From: Papilionanthe hookeriana x Papilionanthe teres
Lineage: Eukaryota > Streptophyta > Magnoliopsida > Asparagales > Orchidaceae
DNA: 64,000 nucleotides
Direction: 5' to 3'
Assembly (NCBI GenBank): GCA_022702705.1
Contig: CM040430.1
Coordinates: 69,515,982 to 69,579,981 of the forward strand
In this document: positions 22,955 through 33,230 of the stretch, piece after piece
Position numbering within the stretch: position 1 is the first letter of the stretch
How the letters are laid out: every line of letters begins with the position of its first letter
The notes under the pieces: model-generated
What the model was told of the DNA's origin: nothing
Seen by the model: only the letters and a program-made list of their open reading frames with translations
The model's database searches: none
Program-made: the position numbers and the translations under genes

Positions 22955-23156
22955 AAGTATATATAACTCATTTTTATAACTTCCTCGCTGTCGGCGGGAG
23001 GTTTCTCGCCGTCGGCGACTTAGTTATAAAAACTGTCTTTCCGGTTCTCGCTCGTCGGCGAGCTCGTTTCCGCCTGTCGCCGAGCTCGATAAATAAACCG
23101 AATCCAATTTAGGCGCGAACCTCGCCGTCGGCGAGTATCGACCTCGCCGTCGGCGA
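22955..23156 (-). promoter_or_regulatory. E1 internal promoter region of ORF A
   Basis: Minus-strand TATA box GTTATATATACTTTAAA lies at about 22953-22970, some 105-120 bp before the ORF A start. Directly upstream is a GC-palindrome cluster: CTCGCTGTCGGCGG (22984), CTCGCCGTCGGCGA (23005), CTCGCTCGTCGGCGAG (about 23047), and perfect CTCGCCGTCGGCGAG copies at 23120 and 23142. Cluster then TATA is the same order as in the LTR. Confidence 0.7.
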
Positions 23157-23311
23157 GATTTCAAAATAATGTCCAATTTCGCTCTAAATCGAATAATTTC
23201 TTTTCTCATCATAATGGTTCGAATATGTGATGATTCTTAATAATAATTGAGTAGTAAAGTTTCAATAATATAAACTAACTTATTAAGATACAATAAAAAT
23301 AGATAACTAAT

Positions 23312-23356
23312 ATGGGTTGCCTCCCATAAAGCGCTTGGTTTAACGTCGTCAGCCCG
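23312..23356 (-). other. Conserved block after E1 integrase
   Basis: Plus-strand ATGGGTTGCCTCCCATAAAG, then AGCGCTTGGTTTAACGTCG: near-identical to 31300-31344 in E0 although the surrounding non-coding DNA has diverged. It lies directly downstream of the integrase end. It contains the palindrome AAGCGCTT and short GGGT/ACCC-type pairings. A similar block is, to my knowledge, common after pol in Athila-type elements. Confidence 0.7.
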
Positions 23357-23371
23357 ACCTAATTTCAATTA

Positions 23372-24703
23372 TTAATCAGGTCGACTAAGCATTAAAACCT
23401 CTTTATAGTTAGGTCTTATACCTTCGAAATATGGTTTTAATCTATGTCCATTAACTTTAAATTTATGTCCAGTTTTTGGATCTTCGATTTCTATAGTTTC
23501 GTATGAAAATATTTGAGTTATGGTGAAAGGTTCTAACCATCGAGACTTCAATTTTCCAGGAAACAATTTCAATCTAGTATTATATAGCAAAACTTCCTCG
23601 TCCCGATTCAAAATTTCTCTGATTAATCTTCCGATCATGCCATAATTTCATCTTTTCTTTATAAATCCGATCATTATCATACGATTCATTTCTTAATTCT
23701 TCCAATTCATTTAATTGCAACAATATTTTCTCACCAGCTTCCTTCATATTATAATTAAATTCTTTAATCGCCCAATATGCTTTATGTTCTAATTCAACTG
23801 GTAAGTGGCATGTTTTTCCATATATAAGTCTGTAAGGGGTCATTCCAATCGGAGTTTTATAAGCAAATCCTATAAGCCCATAATGCAGTTGTCTAATCTA
23901 ATAGACCAATCTAACCTATTTGGGTTTACAGATTTTTCTAAAATACGTTTAATCTCACGATTAGATACTTCAGACTAATCCGCTAGTCTCGTGGATGATA
24001 AGCGAGTGGATATCTTATGAGTAATATTGTATTTTTCTACTAGTTTGTGAATGTATTTATTTCTAAAATGAGTTCCTCCGTCAGTGATAATCACTCTCGG
24101 CATTCCAAATCTAGTAAAAATATTTTTCATCAGAAATTTTGAAACACTCTTAGCATCACACCTATGTAAAGCTTGTGCCTCAATCCATTTGGAAACATAA
24201 TCAACGCACTACTAATATATATGAGTTTCCAAATGAAGGAATAAAAGGTCCCATAAAATCTAATCCCCAAACATCAAAAATTTCAACTTCTAATATAAAG
24301 TTTAGAGGCATTTCGTTTCTTCTAGATATATTTCCTACTCTTTGGCATTTATCGCAAGTTTTAATATATCTATATACATCTCTAAATAGTGTAGCCAAGT
24401 AAAATCCAGATTGTAGAATCTTATAAGCAGCTTTATCGCTCCGAAATGTCCTCCAAAATGAGAATCATGACATTTTTGAATAATTGGTTCAGTTTCTTCA
24501 TAAGGTACACATCTTCTAATAATTAAATCCTTACATTGCTTATATAAATATGGTTCATCCCAAAAATAAGTTTTCGTATCATGGATGAATTTTTTCCGTT
24601 GTTGCAAAGTTAGCATAGGTGGTAAAATATTACTAACTATATAGTTTACTATATCAAGCATACCATGGTATTTTCCACTCATTGATATTATATAGTTGTT
24701 CAT
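23372..24703 (-). pseudogene. E1 integrase, frameshifted
   Basis: Integrase joins the DNA copy to the host chromosome. The N-terminal zinc-binding region shows ...HDSHFGGHFG... and CDKCQRVGN (24330-24480). The catalytic core begins with VWGLDFMGPF (first Asp, about 24265); the middle is broken between 24200 and 23843. The C-terminal part has TPYRLIYGKTCHLPVELEHK (23843 leftwards) and GKLKSRWLEPF (about 23545), and a GHRLKPYF motif. Several frameshifts mean it is inactive. The E0 integrase at 31372-32640 gives the intact pattern for comparison. Confidence 0.85.
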
Positions 24704-25382
24704 CAGGAAAAGCGTCTATAATTTCATTTTCAATATCAGATAATTCATGATTTTCTAATCTTGATAAATGATCCGCAATTTGATTATCAGTTCCTTTCTT
24801 ATTAACGATCTCAAAATTGAATTCTTGCATTAATAGCATCCATCTAATTAATCTTGGTTTGGAATCTTTCTTTTGCATTAAATATTTGATAGCAGAATGA
24901 TCAATATGCACGATACATTTTGTTCCAATCGCATAAGGTCTAAATTTATTAAAACCATATACTACCGCTAATAGTTCTCTTTCAGTAATCGTATAATTTA
25001 TTTCAAAGCATCATTTAGAGTTTTACTAGCATAGTATATAACTTTAAAAATCTTTTCATATCTTTGCCCAAGAACTCGCTCTTACAAGATAATCACTAGC
25101 ATCACACATAAGCTCAAATGGTTTCTCCCGACTAGGTGAAACTATTATAGGTGTTGTAATTAATTTTTCTTTTAAGAGTTCAAAAGCATTCAGGCATTCG
25201 ATTGTAAATTCAAATTTCTTATCCTTTTCGAGAAGTTGGCATAGAGGTTTAGTAATTTTTGAAAAATCTTTTATATAGCGTCTGTAGAATCTAGCATGTC
25301 CAAGAAAACTTCTTACCCCTTTTACCGTAGTTGGAGGTGGTAATTTAGCTATAACTTGAATTTTTGCAAGGTCCACTTCCAT
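24654..25382 (-). pseudogene. E1 RNase H and connection domain
   Basis: RNase H removes the RNA strand during reverse transcription. VRSFLGHARFYRRYIKDFSK (from about 25330) is the standard post-RT connection, then FELMCDASDY (about 25110) gives the first RNase H aspartate; HIDHSAIKYL (about 24905) and NQIADHLSRLE (about 24780) are the usual later motifs. A frameshift between 25056 and 24911 breaks it. Confidence 0.85.
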
Positions 25383-26096
25383 GCTTTTTCCGAAATTTTA
25401 TGCCCTAATACAATGCCGCCCGCAACCATAAATTGACATTTCTCCCAATTTAGAACTAAATTTGTTTTCTCACATACTTCTAATACTTTTTAAGATGAGT
25501 TAAGCATGTGTCAAATGATGTTCCAAATACGGAGAAATCATCCATAAATACTTCTATTCCATTGTCAATTAACTTACTAAATATAGACATCATACATCTC
25601 TCGGAATGTTGTCTGGTGCATTACATAATCCAAATGGCATTCTTCGAAAAGCGAAAGTTCCATAAGGACTAGTAAATGTAGTTTTCTCTCGATCCTCGGG
25701 AGCAATTTGTATTTGATGATAACCGGTGTATCCATCTAGAAAACAAAAATACTTATGTCCGGCTAATCTATCTAACATCCGGTCTAGAAATGGTAAAGGG
25801 AAGTGATCTTTCCTGGTGGCGGTATTTAATTTCCTATAATCAATACATATACGGCAACCAGTAACTTGTCTTATAAGAATAAGATCGTTATTTTCATTGG
25901 CAGTGATGGTCACTCCTCCCTTCTTAGGAACACAGTGAATTGGGCTTACCCAAGCACTCGTAGAAATAGGATATATAATACCATTATCTAACCATTTTAA
26001 AATTTCTTTCTTAACTACTTCTTTAATTATCGGGTTTAATCTCCTTTGGGGATCCGCTTTAGGTTTATGTTCATCATCTAAAATAATTCTATGCAT
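25383..26096 (-). pseudogene. E1 reverse transcriptase
   Basis: RT copies the element RNA into DNA. A 168-codon frame (26096-25590) holds the palm motifs in order: SAWVSPIHCVPKKGG, GCRICIDYRKLN, FCFLDGYTGYHQI (first catalytic Asp) and FRRMPFGLCNAP. The active-site box appears as FMDD (EVFMDDFSVFG, 25530-25550), the form usual in Athila-type RTs, but in a shifted frame after a break near 25590. E0 has lost this whole stretch. Confidence 0.9.
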
Positions 26097-27140
26097 ACGG
26101 ATTGAAGGACTAATTCCTTTAATATCTCGCTAAAGTCCAACCAAAAGTTTTCTTATATTTTTTTAAAGTTTCTAAAAGTTTTTGTTCTTGAGATTCGTTT
26201 AATGCGGATGAAATAATAACTGAGTAAAGTTGAAGAATTACCTAAATAAGCATATTTCAAATGATCGAGTAATATTTTTAGCTCAAGTTCAGGAGGTTTA
26301 ATAATTGATGGAACTATATTCTTATCAGTATTTTCAGTATTATCCAAAAATTCAAATCTTTCCCGAATAAAATCTAGTTCTTCATGATTATCTTCAATTA
26401 ATTCAGTTGTTTTCTTTTTCTAATTTATCCTCGTAATATTCCTTAAAATGTTCTTGTTGTAAATATTCAAGTATTTCCATCCGAAAACATTCATCATCTT
26501 TTTCTAAGCGCAGGATATTTCGTTGATTTTTCAATATTAAATGTAACTTTTTGGTCATTTACTCTCATAGTTAATTCTCCTTTCGAACATCAATCATAGC
26601 TTTTCCAAGTAGCTAAAAATGGTCTTCCTAAAATGATAGGAATTTCTTTATCTTCCTCCATATCTAAAACAATAAAATCTACTCGGGAAGATAAATTTAT
26701 CCACCTTTACTAACACATCTTCAATAACTCCCTTAGGATAGGTAACCGAACGATCAGCTTAATTGAAGGGTTACCGAAGTAGGTGTAATTTTTCCTAATC
26801 CTAATCTCTTAAAAATCGATAGAGGCATTAGATTGATGCTTGCTCCTAAGTCACACAAAGCTTTTCCATAAAAATTTTCTCCTATAGCTGCAGGGTATAG
26901 TGAAACTACCAGGATCTTTCAATTTTTCGAAGCTTCTTCGAATAATAAGCACTACACTCTTCACTAAGTGCGACAGCTTTCATTATCAGTGAATTTTCTT
27001 TTCTTATTTAGAATATCTTTCATAAATTTTACATAATTTGGCATCTGATCTAAAGCTTCAACAAAAGGTATATTAATTGTTAATTTCTTTAATATTTCAA
27101 GGAATTTAGCAAATTGTTTATCTTTTTTATGTTGAGCTAG
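26097..27140 (-). pseudogene. E1 protease and linker
   Basis: The aspartic protease active site reads LCDLGASINLMPLS at about 26825-26865, the D-L-G-A form found in Athila-type elements, followed by a RPFL-type strand near 26610. A long charged linker towards RT (KPPELELKILLDHLKYAYLG near 26250) is shared with E0. Several frameshifts. Confidence 0.8.
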
Positions 27141-28685
27141 TCATTGAGGAAATGGTGGTGGGGTTTTTCAACGTAAATTTTCATAGGTATTAAAGGATGT
27201 TCTAAGTTCGAATCTTGTTGAATTGTTTCCTTTTCAATTTCCACTTCCTCTTTTGCTTTCAAGTTCTTTTTGAATTTGAGGTTCTAATTCTTTTCCACTC
27301 CTTAGTTGTATTGCTTTAATTTGTTCTTTTCCTTGATCTTTAGGATTTATTTCCACATTACTAGGAAAAGTTCCAGTATTCTATTATTTAGCGCAGTAGT
27401 AATATGTCCAAGTTGAGTTTCGATATTTTTAATAGATGTTCCTTGAACTTGTAATTGATTTCCTTGAATTTGTAGTTGATTTCCTTGATTTTGTAGCTGA
27501 TGACCCATATTCAAAATTAATTCATCCATGGATAATTTCTTATCCTCGAATTGAGGGTTATTGTTATTAAATCCAGGTGGGTAATTAGTTTATAGTTTGG
27601 ATTTGCTTGATTAGGTTGATTCATCCATTGTTGATTAGATGTGTTATTCCAATTAAAATTTGGATGAGTTTTCCAACCAGGATTATAATAGTTTGAATAA
27701 GGGTTATTAGTTCTATTATTAATAAGCATTTAAAGTTTCATAATTAGTTTGAGATTCTATGATTTGTCCAGATGAGTTTTCTTCTAAAATAGGAGAGTAG
27801 TTCATTCCAAAATGATCTAATTTCTTAGATATAGCAGCAATTTGAGAAGCTAACATAGATATTGCATCGTTTTCATGAATGTTGGCTATCTTTTAGGATT
27901 TACTCTATCAGTGTGCCATTGGAAATTATTTGTTGCCATTTCTTCGATTAGTGCATAAGCTTCATCAAATGGTTTAGACATTAATGAACCTCCACAGACA
28001 GCATCGATGATTGATCTTAAAGATCCTACTAATCCATTATAAAAGGTTTGAATAATCAGCCTAATCTGGTAGCGCATGATGTGGGCATTTCCTAAGAAGT
28101 TCCTTAAATCTCTCCCAAGCTTCATATATTGATTCTCCATCTAATCGACAAAAAGAAGTTATATCATTTCTAAACTTAGCAGTTTTAGATGGTAGAAAAT
28201 GTTTGGATAGAAATTTTTGTGATAATTCTCCCCAAGTTTTAATAGATCCAGGTGCTAACGAATTCAACCACATTTTAGCTTTATCCCTTAATGAAAAAGG
28301 AAAAAGTCTAAGTCTTATAAGCATCGTCGATACTCGCTTGATATTTAAAAGTAGCACAAAGTTCTAGAAAACTAGCAAGATGTAAGTTAGGATCTTCGTA
28401 GGTGAACCACTAAATTGATTGTTTTGTACCATTTGGATAATTGCGAGTTTAAGTTCAAATGAATTAGCAGCTACATCGGGGTTTTGAATAGTTAAATGAA
28501 TTTCATCTCGATGTAGGGTTGGCATAATCTCTTAATGGTCTTTGTTGGTTCATATTTTGAATTTCGTGAATATTCTCCATTTGTGTTAAATTTATAATTT
28601 GTTTCTTTTGTTTTCTAATTCTTTTAATTGTACGCTCTAATTCGGAATTGTAAGGTATTAAATTTTTGTTTCCAAATTTGCGCAT
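27141..28685 (-). pseudogene. E1 gag, frameshifted
   Basis: Starts at 28685 with MRKFGNKNLIPY, the same start as E0 gag (35801). The retrotransposon gag domain is at 28357-27886: RLRLFPFSLRDKAKMWLNSL, GSIKTWGELSQKFLSKHFLP, ESIYEAWERFKELLRKCPHH. Then comes an N/P/Q-rich stretch (27729-27517) and a QLQ-QGNQLQ heptad-like repeat (27529-27347) that should form a coiled coil. At least three frameshifts. Gag forms the cytoplasmic particle. Confidence 0.88.
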
Positions 28686-28764
28686 ACAATTTCGTAATAG
28701 ATATTAATTTATTTATTATGATTATTTTAAAATAGTCCGTTACTTTAGTAAATTTTTCTTACTC

Positions 28765-28782
28765 TCCCCGACAACGGCGCCA
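28765..28782 (-). promoter_or_regulatory. E1 primer-binding site (tRNA-Asp)
   Basis: Minus strand TGGCGCCGTTGTCGGGGA matches the 3' end of plant tRNA-Asp(GUC) plus CCA at 17 of 18 positions. It is separated from the 5' LTR by 6 nt. tRNA-Asp priming is typical of Athila. Confidence 0.9.
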
Positions 28783-28788
28783 AAAACT

Positions 28789-30426
28789 TGACCCACAATT
28801 TTATATTATGATATTTTTAATTTAATTGCAACGACGCCAAAAACTTGACCCCGCTATTTATATGTATAGAATTGTACTTGTTTATGTTGTAGATGCTACG
28901 CAAGTATACGTATCGTATCACGTAATACAGGGCTCTAGTGGAGTCCTGGTTATCGATCCCACAGGGAAAGAGAAAATTAAATAACAACTAATTCAAAATA
29001 ATAATAATAATTTTTAAAATAGTATACAAAAATTTGGAATTCTAAATTTGAGCGCAATAAAGTAAACTAAGTATTTTAATTAGGTAACTTAACTAAGTAG
29101 AAAATTAATACGTATTGAAAGTGCAGAAAATTAAACTAATTGGTAAATAAGTCTTAACTATTCAGAAAAAGTATATTTCCCCTTGTTTAGAAATTTAAGT
29201 AATTGATGAATTTAAATAGATAATTTTAAGGTATTGTGACAAATAGGAGCATTCCTATTCTTTACCCTTTGGTCCGGTGTAAAGAATATTGACTAATCCT
29301 ATGTTTGATTACCGAATCTGCGGCTAGGCTGGGAGGATACCGACCGCCACTTCGTAGCTCCCACGTTCCCTCGCCCGAGGGCTAACATCTACACTTCAGC
29401 TCTCAAACAATAGGACCGAATTGAATATTTTAGTCCGTCACACTAAAATGCTCAATTCTACGCCCAATGGATATTATTTCCCTATTTATTTGCACCTTCC
29501 TTCCAAGGCTTTTGAATTCCCGAATATCGGATGTAATTTTTACTATAGTTGATAATCAACATATTTTAACAAATCAAATGGCCATTGTGAAAGTAAATTA
29601 ATTTTTAAGTAAAAATTATCACAATTTATTAATATATATAAGTATCTCTATTTTAATTTCATCAAGTCACTTAATTTCATAAACAAGGAGAAAGACTAAT
29701 AAACTACTCAGAATGCATGGGAACTAAACTAAGCATGGATTTCATTTAAAGTTAAAAACAATAAATACAAATACTTACCTCGATTTATCCCCAAACGTAC
29801 TCCTCGTAGTTCCTTTAACTCTTCCTTCCAAGACAAAGCACGACTCACTAATTACTCACTAAACTTACTAAAAGACTCACTAAAGACACACTATCGCACA
29901 CAAATTACACTTAGAACTCACAAAAGACTAAAAGATTGCACTTAGAACACAAAAGACTGCACAAAACTAACACACAAAAGACTGATTTTCGGCCTCTATA
30001 TATAGAGGTGAGCAAAGGACCAAGAGGTGTGTAAGCATCTCTTCAAAAAGTGTCCAGGTTCAATGTATCTGTGCCATTTGAACTACCTCGCCGTCGGCGA
30101 TGAACTACCTCGCTGTCAGCGAGGCTTCTAGAAGATCTTCAAACCGCTCTATCTCGCTGTCAGCGGGCTCGGGCTCGCTGTCAGCGAGACAGTTATAAAT
30201 CCTTCAGAAATGTCTCCTCGTAACCTCGCCGTCGGCGGGCTCGATCTCGCCGTCGGCGACTCAGCACAAATTGCATGATTTTGCTCCAAATTCGCTCCTT
30301 TTTATGATTTTTGCTTTTATCACCTAAATTATTCATTCCTACAATAAAATAAAGAAAATACCCTTCTTTAAAGTGCAATTTCATCAAAAATAGGTATGAA
30401 TTTCTTAATAAATTTTTCAGCGATCA
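28789..30426 (-). repeat. E1 5' LTR, 1638 bp
   Basis: Same length as the 3' LTR with scattered substitutions. TATA box near 29995-30006 (minus strand CTATATATAG). GC-palindrome cluster: 30087, 30109 (perfect CTCGCTGTCAGCGAG), 30152, 30173, 30224 and 30246. The embedded copy of the primer-site/LTR junction is at 28831-28850. Confidence 0.95.
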
Positions 30427-30886
30427 CGTACCCGTTTTCTCTAACTTCCCTGTCCTCATTTTCGTCCATCAAATATTGGTAAATTTTATTCATATTTTCA
30501 CTTGTCGGCATGAAATTCGAATAGTGGCAGATAGGAACGTTCTCAAGCATGCATAATTCATTAATTCACCCAGAATTAAATGTTATCCACCTACCTCGCA
30601 CATAGACGCTTCATTGGTTGATTCCATGCAGATTGGCGTAGAATTCCTTTACCACTAGAACGACTACTGCATCAATAGTATAGCAAAATACTTCCCATCT
30701 TCACCGCACGATCATTTCTTCAATTGCTGATGAAAAATTGCTTAATCCTCGATTGACAAATCCTCTTTCCTTGATCAACCTTCTCTTTGACATCACCTTG
30801 TTGAAAAGTCACTGCGCCTCGACACTGACAAACTTTCTCCAGTTGTACACCTGAAATCTAGGGTAATCTACTAAATTGGAGGCCAT
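30427..30886 (-). pseudogene. E0 ORF A, N-terminal part
   Basis: ATG at 30886; the product begins MASNLVDY and contains WRKFVSVEAQ, LIKERGFVNRGL, VVKEFYANLHGIN and VYVRGRWITF in broken frames, then HYSNFMPTSENMNKIYQYL (30520s). It is the first half of the ORF whose second half is 15871-16576; E1 separates the two with CGTAC duplicated. Stops near 30810, 30700 and 30590 show it was already decaying or has decayed since. Confidence 0.75.
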
Positions 30887-30955
30887 TAGAGAAGAATTCA
30901 AGGGGGTTTCCATTCATTTTTGGGATTTTGGAGTGTTTAGGAACCGTCCGTGGGA

Positions 30956-31140
30956 GTTTATAGGGGATAAATTCGCTAAAACTGCCAAAAATCATCATTT
31001 TGTACTCCATAAACTATCCACTCGCCGATCTGCTATCGATGACCTCGATGGCGCCATCGGCGAGCCTTGTGCAATATAAATTCCAGAATTCTCGGGAAAA
31101 ACCCACCATCGGCGGTGTCGAGCGCGTCGTCGGCGCCCTA
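30956..31140 (-). promoter_or_regulatory. E0 internal promoter region of ORF A
   Basis: Minus-strand TATA-like CCTATAAACTCC at about 30953-30964 lies some 70 bp before the ORF A start. GC-palindrome words follow upstream (31021-31066 and 31107-31139). The part CTCGGGAAAAACCCACC... to GGCGCCCTAG resembles 12193-12242 of the E0 LTR, so this segment looks derived from the LTR U3. Confidence 0.6.
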
Positions 31141-31299
31141 GGCAAAATTTTGCACAAAAACGCCGTGGTCAAATATGTTCCAAATTTTATCTATGGATCC
31201 AAATTATTGATAATCAAAGGGCAAATACAAGTAGTAGAATTCAATATTACTACAAACTAATGATAAATTCAAACAAACATTCAACAAATAAAGATAATT

Positions 31300-31344
31300 A
31301 TGGGTTGCTTCCCATAAAGCGCTTGGTTTAACGTCGTCAGCCCC
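31300..31344 (-). other. Conserved block after E0 integrase
   Basis: Counterpart of 23312-23356 with very few changes (ATGGGTTGCTTCCCATAAAG, AGCGCTTGG...). Confidence 0.7.
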
Positions 31345-31371
31345 ACCTATTCAGGTGTTATTCAGGTTGAC

Positions 31372-32640
31372 TGAGCATTAAAACCTCTTTAAAATTCGAT
31401 CTTTTACCCTCAAAATATGGTTTTAATCTATGTCTATTTACATTAAATATATTCCCAGTCTTCGGATCTTCAATTTCAATAGCTCCATAAGTGTAAACCT
31501 GAGTCACAGTAAAGGGTCCTAACCAACGAGACTTTAATTTCCTAGAAAATAATTTCAGCCTTGTATTGTAAAGAATACTTCTTGTCCTGGTTCAAAGTTC
31601 TTTTGATTAATCTTTCAATCATGTCCTAACTTCAGTTTTTTCTTTATAAATTCTGTCATTATCATAAGATTCATTTCTTAATTCTTCTAATTCATTCAAT
31701 TGTAACAATCTCTTCTCATCAGCATTTTTTAAATTATAATTGAATTCTTTAATCGCCCAATATGCTTTATGCTTCAATTCTACTGGTAAGTGACAAGTCT
31801 TTCCATATATAAGCCTGTAAGGAGTCATACCAATAGAAGGTTTATAAGCAGTCATGTATACCCATAATGCAATATCTAGTCTTGCAGACCAATCTACTCT
31901 ACTAGGTTTTACAGTTTTTTCTAAAATTTGTTTAATCTCACAATTTGAAACTTCAGCTAAACCGCTAGTTTGAGGATGATACACAGTAGAGAATCTATGA
32001 ATAATATTAAACTTTTCTACTAATCTCTGAATATATTTATTCCTAAAATGGGATCCTCTGTCAGTGATAATCATTCTCGGCATACCATATCTTGTGAAAA
32101 TGTTTTTTGTTAAGAATCTTGAAACACTTTTAGCATCACAACGAAGTAAAGCTTGTGCTTCAATCCACTTTGATACATAATCAACTGCAATCAAAATATA
32201 TAAGTTCCCAAATGAAGGAATAAATGGTCCCATGAAATCTAATCCCCAAACATCAAAAATCTCATCTTCTAACATGAAATTCAGAGGCATTTCATTTCTT
32301 CTAGATATATTACCTTCTCTTTGGAATCTATCACAAGTTTTGATATATCTGTAAACATCTCTAAAGAGAGTAGGCCAATGAAATCCAGCTTACAAAATTT
32401 TATGCACAGTTTTGTCAATTCCAAAATTTCCTCCAAATTTAGTATCATGATATTTTTGAATAATCAATTCAGTTTTTTCATAAGGCACACATCTCCTAAT
32501 AATAAGATCGTTACATTGCTTATATAAATAACGTTCATCCCAAAAATATGCTTTTGCATCATGAATGAATTTTTTCTGTTGCTACAGTGTTAGCATAGGT
32601 GGCAAAATATTACTTACTATATAATTAACTATATCAGCAT
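31372..32640 (-). CDS. E0 integrase, core open
   Basis: The 223-codon frame 32290-31619 is the best-preserved coding segment of the window. It has the D-D-E catalytic triad of retroviral-type integrases: VWGLDFMGPF (first Asp), MIITDRGSHF (second Asp) and GLAEVSNCEIKQILEK (Glu), then the TPYRLIYGKTCHLPVEL box. The N-terminal zinc-binding region (32290-32640) is readable (RRCVPYEKTE, YIKTCDRFQ) but broken, with one zinc cysteine replaced. The C-terminal part continues in other frames to about 31372. Overall not functional, but the core is uninterrupted. Confidence 0.85.
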
Positions 32641-33225
32641 ACCAAGGTATTTTCCACTCATTAATATTATAAAGTCGTTCATCAGGGAAACTGTCTGTTA
32701 TTTCATTCTTGGTATCAGATAATTCATGATATTCTAGTCTCGACAAATGATAAGCACTTTAATTATCAGTTCTCTTTCTATCAATCACTACAAATCGAAT
32801 TCTTGCATTAAAAGTACTCATCTGATTAATCTAGGTTTAGTATCCTTCTTTTGCATCAGATATTTAATAGCAGAATGATCAGTATGCACAATACATTTAG
32901 TTCCAATTAAATAAGATCTGAATTTATCAAAAGCATACACAATAACCAGTAACTCTTTTTCAGTAACCGTATAGTTAATTTGAACATCATTAAGAGTTCT
33001 ACTAGCATAGTATATAACTTTAAAAATCTTATCATATCTTTGACCAAGAGCAGCTCCAATAACATAATTACTAGCATCGTACATTAATTCAAATGGTCTC
33101 TCCCAATCAGGTGAAACTATCATAGGTGCTGTGATTAGTTTTTCCTTTAATAACTCAAAGGTATTTAGACAGTCTTCAGTAAATTCAAATTTCTTGTCCT
33201 TTTCTAAAATTTAGCATAGAGGTTT
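32641..33225 (-). pseudogene. E0 RNase H region
   Basis: Frame 33123-32818 contains RPFELMYDASNYVIGAALGQ (first RNase H Asp), NYTVTEKELLVIVYAFDKFR (Glu) and CIVHTDHSAIKYLMQ (second Asp). Downstream the tether towards integrase is broken. On the upstream side the connection domain stops at the RT deletion junction. Confidence 0.85.
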
Positions 33226-33230
33226 GGACT
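33222..33230 (-). other. Deletion junction: E0 has lost most of RT
   Basis: The sequence GCATAGAGGTTT, which in E1 lies in the RT/RNase H connection (about 25243-25254), runs directly into GGACTAATT-CTTTAATATC, which in E1 lies before RT (about 26105-26123). Roughly 850 bp including all catalytic RT motifs are missing from E0. Confidence 0.8.

Larger units (their letters stand above)
16577..30426 (-). mobile_element. E1: Athila-type Ty3/Gypsy retrotransposon nested in E0
   Basis: Two LTRs of exactly 1638 bp (16577-18214 and 28789-30426), both starting TGACCCAC and ending AGCGATCA, are flanked by CGTAC. The primer site next to the right LTR matches tRNA-Asp. Minus-strand order is gag, protease, RT, RNase H, integrase, ORF A, ORF B, polypurine tract, 3' LTR; total 13,850 bp. 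LTR copies differ only at scattered sites, so insertion was fairly recent compared with E0 and T. Even so the coding frames are broken in many places, so the copy was either mobilised in trans or suffers from sequencing indels. Confidence 0.95.
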
